Positions 55,787-64,000 of a stretch of DNA of 64,000 bases are shown here, in pieces. Position 1 is the first letter of the stretch, and each line of letters begins with the position of its first letter. Under the pieces are notes generated by a model, which was given only the letters and a program-made list of their open reading frames with translations, was not told the DNA's origin and did not search any database. The translations under genes and the position numbers were made by a program. Source of the DNA: Siphonodentalium dalli (lineage: Eukaryota > Mollusca > Scaphopoda > Gadilida > Siphonodentaliidae); NCBI GenBank assembly GCA_032622095.1, contig CP136066.1, positions 65,287,778 through 65,351,777 of the forward strand, read 5' to 3'.

Positions 55787-56358
55787 ATGTTTCATTTTCC
55801 GATTTTACACTTTACGCCAGAACAAGTGGCTAGAGTTTGTGAAACTCTTGAAGAAAGTGGCGATATTGAGAGACTTGGACGATTTTTGTGGTCGCTGCCT
55901 GTAAATCCTGCTGCCATGGAGGCATTGAACAAACACGAATCTGTGCTCAGAGCTAGATCGTTGGTGTGCTTCCACACAGGAAATTTCAGAGACCTTTATC
56001 ACATTCTTGAGACACACAAATTCACCAAAGCTTCACATGCAAAATTACAAGCAATGTGGTTAGAAGCACATTATCAGGAAGCTGAGAAATTAAGAGGTCG
56101 AGCTCTGGGACCCGTTGATAAATATAGAGTGAGAAAGAAGTATCCCTTACCAAAGACCATTTGGGACGGAGAACAAAAAACACATTGTTTCAAGGAACGC
56201 ACAAGAAACTGTCTGAGAGAATGGTACCTTCAAGACCCGTATCCTAACCCAACAAAGAAAAGAGAACTGGCGAATTTGACTGGTCTTAGTCCTACACAAG
56301 TAGGGAATTGGTTCAAAAATCGACGACAAAGAGACAGGGCGGCGGCTGCGAAAAATAG
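55787..56358 (+). CDS. SIX3/6: Six3/6 (Optix-type) homeobox transcription factor, exon 1
   Basis: Nuclear DNA-binding regulator of the SIX class; family members act in anterior head, brain and eye development and commonly repress through Groucho/TLE. The exon encodes 190 complete residues plus two bases of the next codon. The start [13 protein letters not shown] matches the SIX6-like short N-terminus. The SIX domain spans about residues 8-120 and the homeodomain about 128-187, with WFKNRR giving W175 (position 48) and N178 (position 51). Subfamily marks are [15 protein letters not shown] and [13 protein letters not shown], which separate Six3/6 from Six1/2 and Six4/5. ATG 55787 has A at -3, and an in-frame TAA at 55757-55759 excludes an upstream start. 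The frame continues past the donor only to an intronic TAA. The short, variable C-terminal exon was not identified. SIX-domain changes such as [12 protein letters not shown] look somewhat divergent. Confidence 0.97.
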
Positions 56359-56364
56359 GTATGT
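56359..56364 (+). other. Splice donor of Six3/6 exon 1 (GTATGT)
   Basis: AAT AG|GTATGT: a near-consensus donor directly after the conserved AAAAKN tail of the homeodomain. It gives a phase-2 intron, where the family diverges. Confidence 0.85.
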
Positions 56365-57954
56365 TGTGATTTAATATACATTTTAATATTTTCATTTAAA
56401 CCTGTGTTGGCGCGGCAAAAATGTTTCCGATTCAGAATCGAAAAGTACGTGTGACAACATATATGGGTGCGATAATTGTTACTAAGTTGTGCTAGTGTTG
56501 CTTGTCTGCTTGATTCGCGGAAATAAATAAGTCATTGCGAGTGGTGAATTCATTGCATTTAATGCATACCATTATTTGCCATGGCCCATATGTACATTTC
56601 AATGCTAGAAAACCACAGCTGAATATTTTTGGTAATATAAATATACATGTACTTTTATCTACGCCAAGAAGTTATACCTATTTAATGCTGTTAATTTATA
56701 CATGAAAATATTATGGGTCGGGACAACGATATATAAAGTCACAATACATAGCCCCTCCACATGCATATCGGAATAAGTTACTTCCAGTTTAGAATATTAT
56801 AATATCTCTGAAGCAACCATCTCGTATGCGGGATATTGTTTAAACATAATAAAGCTACTGTGTGTCCCATTTCAAGTTACGTAGAGTCCGATTGTGTTTT
56901 TATTAGAAATCGCAAGCCATATTTGCAATATGCTTCGTGTTCTCAATTCATTGCAACACACAAATTATATAATATATTTCAAGGGCAAAACAAAATTAAT
57001 GAAGATATTGTTCGATGTTCGTATTCGGATACGAGTGCGTTCGATCGTCTACGCACCATAGCAAAATATTACTTCTCAAATAATTATTTTAATCATTTTT
57101 GCATGAAAATTAGAAAATGCAATCGAGAAAAGGGATATTAATTTTATCTGCATGCGTATTTATAAGTGTTGATGAATCTATTTAAGCAACGCGATACTAC
57201 ACTCATTTGCCGCGTCTCTGAAACATTTTTGTTCGCAGTTTATCTTCAAAATTTAACAAAAATAGGCCCGGCGTAACAGGGTTGATCGGCGAAACATTCA
57301 TGGAGTGACAAACATAAACCAAGTATAAATATCAATGGTTAATATTACTAAATTATAAATGTTATACTAACATGGCAGAGTCAATGTTTATTATATGCCG
57401 TTGCCAAGCATTATGCATTATATATATGCATGTTTTGAATATGGCTGAACGTGTTAGTTTGTAAAATGTATCCATCAATGAAGCCATCGACGACTGCATC
57501 GTTGGACAATTACTAAAAAAAATGTTTTACAACAAATGGCGTTACTTTTATAAAGGAAAAGATTGAGCTAGTGTTGACAATAAAACTAAATCGTGTTAAT
57601 ATAATAATGTGCGAATGTTTAGTGTTGATTGTTTCGGAATAAAAGCAGAACAATTAACCTCGACAATATCACAAACAACTGATATATTCCAATTTTGTAT
57701 CGTATATTTGTATAACAATCTCGTCTCTGAATCTTATGTTATATCTCACGAAGACTTACAGTATTAGAGCCATGATTTGAGTCATTATCGCCTTTTTAAA
57801 TATATTTTAAGATGTGTTTTGTTTCTGCTGATACAAGGATATATTAAATGGTAATTTCGCATTGTTTCGAAAACAACACCTATAATTCTGACATAAAGCA
57901 TACATAACTATAGTCTTTCGACTGCTTGCAATACTAAAACAAAGCTAAACCTGT
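56365..57954. other. Probable Six3/6 intron, nothing recognised
   Basis: Strongly AT-rich DNA. A 101-codon plus-strand frame (56836-57141) has no recognisable content. I saw no convincing acceptor followed by a Six3/6-like tail. Confidence 0.5.
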
Positions 57955-58140
57955 AAACTGAACTATACATATTGATTCCCCTCCTGGCGATTCTACTCTT
58001 TTTGTTTCGTGGAGTGGGAAAATCGATGAACTCGTTGGAAGTGATTGTGTTAGAATTGGGATAGTATCCTGACTGGCTGAGGTTGATGCCATGATAGAGG
58101 AAGCAACGGCAGTATGGACAGGCAACACTGGCGTAGAATC
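57955..58140 (-). CDS. Candidate exon on the opposite strand, unrecognised
   Basis: A GC-richer block in AT-rich DNA. The minus-strand frame reads FYASVACPYCRCFLYHG, GYYPNSNTITSNEF and PRNKKSRIARRG with many C-ending codons, and TTTACAG|GTTTAG gives a weak donor. A second minus frame is also open (Ser/Thr/Pro-rich), so the reading frame is uncertain. It would lie inside the presumed Six3/6 intron, or downstream of the gene, in antisense. Conserved non-coding DNA is the main alternative. Confidence 0.2.
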
Positions 58141-58144
58141 TCAC

Positions 58145-59119
58145 ATCTTTACAATTTTATGTGTATACACCTGTTCACTTATTTTTTACTTTAAACATAT
58201 TTTATTCGTATATAAATATACAAAAGTGATCGGGGCACAAGTTATTTCAACTTAGGTATATATAGCCCTTGTCCAATTATTTGTGTAGTGTTCACCTTAT
58301 GTCACATTCATGGGCGTATATATAATCCAGATATTGAATTTTGTACCAATAAACTTAGAACTGAATTGAATCAAACTGCGATAAATTTAAATAATAATAT
58401 TAAATAACCGAATAAGTTTATTTATATAATTCTCTCAATGTCGCTAGGTCGGTTCTTGTTGCCGCATTTTGGAGATATTGGTTCCCATGTAAAATGGTAA
58501 AAGTTAAGAGTTCGGGGCTATATATATAAACTTAAGCAAAAACTCGTTATCGCGCATTTGGGCAATAAGTAAAAAAATAGTTCTCTTTAGTGTCGTCTGC
58601 ATTTACAAAATAAAAACCTTTATCACTCTTAAGAGAGTGGAAATTTTAAGTTATGCAAATTCCGACATCTTCTCTTATATACCGTATGTATAACTATTGT
58701 GGTTAACATGATCTATTTTGTGCAAATTTGGTGTTTAAAAAAAACTTGGTCAAACTGACATTGGCAACGTAATTAGATAATATGATACATAGAACTCTCA
58801 CGTGTGAATGATATGTTTCGTGAACCGGACTAATTTCAGCATATACGCCAAATGATAGACCTTTTCACATTATATCGGACCACCGAGTCTTTATACAGAT
58901 GCAGATGACAATATTGAATAAATAAATGACTATATTAAAGCAACGGACCGAACACATGCAACGTGTATAACATATACATACCCGCTATAAATATACAAAG
59001 GCCACTTTGTTTCAGTTTTGATGTCCATGAGGAGAGAGAGGGCCGGCAAACACATAACTGGACTATCACACACTCTTTACACAAACATTCTTCTTTTAAG
59101 TTGGACAAATTTGTTAAAA
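58145..59119. other. Gene-free stretch, nothing recognised
   Basis: AT-rich intron-like or intergenic DNA. The 60-codon frame 58963-59145 leads into a retroelement tail. Confidence 0.45.
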
Positions 59120-59190
59120 CTTGTAACCCATCCCGTTGCAAATGAATTTACAATAAAATATGTTTAAAGTAAAAGTAAAAGTGAAGTATG
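59120..59190 (+). repeat. Retroelement 3' tail with (AAAGT)n
   Basis: GTAACCCATCCCGTTGCAAA ... ACAATAAAATATGTTTAAAG, then short AAAGT repeats (AAAGTAAAAGTAAAAGTG). An AATAAA signal followed by a simple tail is typical of LINE/SINE 3' ends. It resembles 7168-7215. Confidence 0.6.
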
Positions 59191-61460
59191 ATTCGTGAAT
59201 TATGCAGACTATCATACTCACCATCTTCCATATAACGGAATCTGATGAAGCACATATCACTAAAATGTGATGTGCGAGTCATCTATACCCACCATCAATG
59301 TCGCCCAGTCGATGAAATTTAATATATATACAAGCGCATATTTGCCTTCTATTTTACCAGTATACCGCTTGCATGCAGAGATAGAACTATAACTACTTTT
59401 GTAAAACTGAATCATGCACAGACGAAAATGCCAAACTGGGATCGATGTTCATAATGAGAACAAGTCGCGCATTTGTTGTTTTTCGGATTAAAAAAAAGGT
59501 TATTGACAAAACTAAACAACAAAATATTATGCGTGGAAATAAATCTTATTATTTTCCGTAACCTGCGCTAAAATTTATCGTGAAAATTAAGAAGAGAATA
59601 GCAAACGAGTTTTACATGACTATATCCACACCATCGAAAGCCTTCTATATATACCGCCCCTACACAACGATATTAATTTTCAGAAAACCCATTAACTAAA
59701 ACCCTTATGAATCAGACCTTATATCTTTTCTTCCATTTTATGACAAAGTTGATATGGCCATATTGTTTGAGTCTAAACGAGTGTTCGTTGATGCTATCTC
59801 ATTAGAGCCTGGCGGCCAGTCCTCATATCGCACCGTCGTACCACATATAACCATGTCACCAGTATATCTCCCTGTTTTATCTATTGTTTAACAACAAATT
59901 GATATAGGCGTAATCCCGTTTGAGCGTTGGTATCGATGACCCCAAAACGCTATAAGTCAGATTTAAGCACCTACTCTCAAGCATATATCCCCCTCAGCCT
60001 AAAACCTCCACGTCTGATACACATCGCGACACTATACTCTCATTTATGTGGATTTTTGAGAAGATAACTCATATACAATATTCGTTCCTTCACCGACCGG
60101 ATACCATTGTCGTCTAAAATAAAAGAGAACGCCTGGCTCGCTTTTCTGAATTTCTATTGAAAATCACTAATTGCGAAATTTAGAAAGGAGCGCGTACTAA
60201 AACTGACAGTCATTTTGGCGCCAGAGTTTATTATAACGAGATGTCCTCAATGGGGATAAAGGGATTTATATCACGATTGCAAATCTTTATAGGGATTTTC
60301 TACTCAAATCCGTCTTTACTTTTTAATGTTATTCTTCGGGCAATAACATTTTTTTAATACAAGGATAAATTATAATTTATGGTTTGGTTAAATTTATGAG
60401 GCATAGTGATGCGCTACCTGAAGGCATAAGTGACAAAAACTGTGAGTGTTATATCGGTATGCTGTCAATATGCTCTCAGGATGAACGTAGGACTCACACG
60501 TTACGGTCTTAAAATTAAGAAATAAAAAGGTTCATAAAATTGATGCGATATATCTTTAATGTTAGTCTCATATTGCATAAATGCACAAAATGCATAACGC
60601 ATGCATAATTGTGCAATCTGCATTCAAAAACGAAATATAGCCACCATGCATGCATGCAGTTGGTATAGACATGTTTTGAATGTAAAGATTGCAACGAAGA
60701 AACGTTCATTCTCACTATAATATGGTGTATGTTGAGCGAATATTAATTATCACATGCTCCAATACAAACATGTAATATAGCGTTTCCTTACCACTCCCTT
60801 TTTTCTGTATTGTCATTGAATTACAGTCAAATTAGCAAGATGATCTGAACAATAAATGGACAACAAAGCAAGTATAGATATAACAGTGTGGTTTCAGCTC
60901 TATACAACGTGTTCATTGCAACATATCACACCACGCAGAGTAGCGCAATCTGCAAAATGTGTTAATTCGATAATAGATAGATGTCCATTAACGTGAAGAG
61001 GTCGAAAAACAATAACTCTATTCTGGGTTAATATAAGGTGTATTATTATATATACTTGTAATGCTTTGCGTGGTTGCGTGATACATTACGACGAAAATAA
61101 GCACACGATAGAGTCCGGCGCATTGTCAAAAGCGGCTGCAAAAGAAACTATACAGGCCTCGAAATGGTATTCAGAAGTACAGAGCTAATGCCACCTCCCC
61201 ATTCGTGGATTGCTCGTGTATCTGTTTTCTGAAAATTCGCGCCTTGAATATCATGATCCAAATGTTTCTCGGCTCAGTTTCGAAAATGTAAATGTTAATT
61301 AAAACAATTACAACAAATACAACAACAACAACATATAGTAAAATGTTATTTTCAGTAACTATATATATACGGTTCACATGATGGCAATTTCCAGGATATA
61401 TGCAAAACAATCAATTTTATGCAAACTGTGTTCATATTTAGGAATTAACAAAATTAGTTA
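59191..61460. other. Gene-free stretch, nothing recognised
   Basis: AT-rich unique DNA without repeats I can recognise. A possible weak acceptor at 61155 (TATACAG) leads into a 47-codon frame; it was not accepted as Six3/6 exon 2. Confidence 0.45.
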
Positions 61461-61789
61461 AGCTGAAGGGGTCACTCTCAACTAAAAAAAAACTGCTGAA
61501 GGGTACACATGGTTTGAAAATGTGTTGAAGGGTGCACATGGTTTGATATCGGCACCAACTTCAACTGTGTTCCTGATAGTCTGTCGCCCATCAGTAGTTT
61601 GCATTCAGTTTATTTAAATTTTCATTGGAACGTAAATAATTATTCTCCAACATAAATCATGGCAAACGCGGAAGCTATATATAAGCGTCATTGAGATCGA
61701 GATTTCAACTCCTGTTTACCCTTCAGCACATTTTCAAAACCTACGTATCCTTCAGCACTGTATTTATAGTGAGAGTGACCTCTTCAGCT
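61461..61789. mobile_element. 329-bp foldback MITE
   Basis: The left end AGCTGAAGGGGTCACTCTCA is matched inverted by TGAGAGTGACCTCTTCAGCT (about 61769-61789). Inner dyads continue (GCTGAAGGGTACAC, GTTTGAAAATGTG against CACATTTTCAAAAC, TCCTTCAGC). No coding content. Confidence 0.85.
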
Positions 61790-64000
61790 TTCGTTGGTCA
61801 CAAACAAAAGCTATAGGCCGATAATTTGGCGAACACACCGAACTGATTATGATTTTCCAGTGCATGTTGAAAAATAAAAGTCAAATTCAGATATAGCAAA
61901 TAAACAGGTGGATACATATATCGCATAATATATACAAATCCCCGTATGTACGATGAGAAGATATATATTAAACTAACGGCGGTGTATATATATGTGAATC
62001 ATTGCTCTCAGTTGACCTTATGCGTAAGGTATGTTTCATTTGTATTTGCAAACGTACCGACCATTGTACGTACTCGAAGTGTCGATCCATTGGGTCATAG
62101 CCCCTGGTTAAAGAAAACAAAACTTTCTATGGCCTTACACAAGGTATCATGACAAATAACACCCGAATCGATGAAGACTTGTTTGCCCACGATAAAACAT
62201 TATCGACGGCTCTTCAAAAAAGTTAGAAAGCGGCATAGATTGGTTTAACTACACTCCTCCCAAACCCGATCGAATACAGGAAGTAAAGATATGTTTATTG
62301 CAGTTTTTCAAATAAGCAGATATTATATTTCTGAAGGTTGGAAAATGTTGGGATAAAGTGACAAAAATGCAACATTCATATCTGGTTAATAAAATATAAA
62401 TGTCAACAAAACAAAAACATGAGTAATCATATAACCAGATGGGTACCATTAGTTGGAAATAGAGATTAAAAATATAGATTTTATAACGTATCATCAGAAT
62501 GAATAGAGGTTGCTGCTAATTATATTACAGCGGTATCATGTGAGGGAGGGTTGCAAAAATAAATAAAATAATTAATTAAATAAAAACATTAAAATAAAAT
62601 AAAAAGTCCTGCATGGACACCATTCCAGATTTCGTTTCGCAACATTGTATACATGTTAAGTCAGGCTCGTCAATATAATTTAATTATTGATGAATTAGAT
62701 TACCATAATAGTTTATCCCAATCAGTGTTCTCTAATTAATAGAATAACTATTTCCATTATAACGTTATTGTTGAGAGCAAAATCCATGTAGGTATTGTCA
62801 TTTAAACCTATGATTTATTTAAGGCATATAACATGTTTACACGGACAGAATAAGAAATAACTTATGGACCAATACAGTTAGCGAGTTGCTAATAAATTAT
62901 TTTAAACCATTCAAAATTTAACACGCATCATATTTTCGTTTCTCCGTGGATTACATGCGCGGGGACGCCAGGTGCCGGGTCACGCCGAATTCGTTCCATA
63001 TCAGTTCAACTGCGGTTAATAAATAGATATCCCAAATACGAATCACTTGGAACCAATGATATGATGTATTGTGAATCCTGACAGTGAATAAGTTGACAGC
63101 CCGGATCAATTTGATCATTCTCTATTTGAGATGTTTGTATACAGATTTGTGTTTACCCAACGAGTTTCATGACACTTAGGTAGATAGTAGCAACGATAAG
63201 TCATATATAACTCTCCCCTCATCGCCTTATGTCAATTCGCCGTAAGCTTTCCGCTAAGATAAGCTACACTATCCTCTTGTTTACATATAACACCTGCTGG
63301 AAAGCTCCATTTTCTTAAGACTTATTTACCACACCTGAGCGAAATCCATGTGTCCGTAATCTCTCACCGATAAACTGCCACGAAGAGAGAAGTCATGTAT
63401 TAGAAACACAAAAATTGCCATGGATTTGGTTTAAAGCTGCACACATTAGTTCTTCATGCATCAAGTTAGACATACTGATGGTTAGTTTTCATCTCGTTCC
63501 GACATAGCCGCACGGGTGCCCAATTTTTTAGAGGGGGTGGGGGTGATACATTTTGCCAGAATTTTGTTTTGCATATATTGATGGCTGTAACACAGTTTTT
63601 GTAGAATATACCTTGTATATACACATAAATATAACAAATTAGATTCAAATTAACCTTATGTATGTATAATGTGGGTAGAAATGTGAAACGTACAATAATT
63701 TTCCATAATTTCTCAATGAAATACCATTCAATTTGCCCGAATTTGACCGAAACTATCTCCAATTTGCCCGAAAATTTTGAGCTTCCAGAACGTTTGGGTT
63801 GGATGCAGCCCTCACAGCCTCTGGCCCATACAGCTATGTATTCCGAGAATGGAAATATTTCGATACATACACGAAATACTTATAAACGGATTAGGTGTAC
63901 GCATCGGAAAAAAATTAAGTGTCGCACCAGAAGACAAAATATCACCGTTATACATACCCGAAGAACTACATTTATCACATACTTAGCCCCTAAACCCGGC
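61790..64000. other. Gene-free stretch to the window edge
   Basis: AT-rich; an A-rich AATAAAATAAAT tract at about 62560-62605. Short open frames (up to 98 codons, minus strand 63466-63762) show no known features. Confidence 0.45.

Noticed and set aside
61155-61290. Possible Six3/6 exon 2 (TATACAG acceptor, 47 codons)
   Set aside because: No polypyrimidine tract, and the translation lacks any resemblance to Six3/6 C-terminal tails.

Overview
The window is AT-rich animal DNA, almost entirely non-coding, with one unmistakable gene exon. The compact SIX-class homeobox exon, the spliced-gene signals, tRNA-derived SINE heads, a LINE remnant and many miniature inverted-repeat transposons (MITEs) point to an invertebrate bilaterian. 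A lophotrochozoan such as a mollusc is my best guess, from the Six3/6 protein and the repeat style, but the species cannot be read from the sequence.

The one secure gene is at 55787-56358 (+): the first coding exon of a Six3/6 (Optix-type) transcription factor, with an in-frame stop upstream, a good start context and a GTATGT splice donor. The DNA just upstream has CCAAT boxes, a PBX-MEIS composite site, a homeodomain site and a CACGTG E-box. Its second exon was not recognised in the remaining 7.6 kb. The long gene-poor region around it fits the regulatory landscape of a developmental transcription factor. Several non-repetitive islands (about 7.7-8.1, 18.4-18.9, 31.3-31.6, 39.9-40.4, 41.9-42.3 and 52.8-53.3 kb) are enhancer candidates only.

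Region by region: 0-6 kb holds a 48-bp minisatellite, copies of a dispersed repeat family, microsatellites, and a 2.3-kb satellite of 37-bp units interrupted by a 583-bp MITE. 6-14 kb holds a SINE-like element, a cluster of perfect palindromes and a ~430-bp tandem array. 14-19 kb holds a 9 x 27-bp minisatellite, a ~0.6-kb tandem array and a MITE whose empty target site is preserved next door. 19-27 kb holds a 2.1-kb TA-flanked transposon full of TAACAC/GTGTTA palindromes, then a ~5-kb diverged palindrome whose arms carry ATGGCGGC repeats. 28-43 kb holds a SINE head, a LINE C-terminal remnant, a ~0.33-kb tandem array and many MITEs. 43-52 kb holds a second large palindrome and three unrecognised coding candidates. 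53-64 kb holds two adjacent TTAA MITEs, the Six3/6 exon and mostly plain intron-like or intergenic DNA.

The strongest unusual system is a network of TTAA-flanked (piggyBac-like) MITEs built around a 67-nt hairpin with a perfect 26-bp stem. The hairpin occurs about a dozen times, usually as an inverted pair inside an element. At least three kinds of element end carry it. The terminal 37 bp of one subfamily, TTAA to TTAA, is exactly the monomer of the large satellite at 3.7-6.0 kb, so a transposon terminus appears to have become a tandem satellite.
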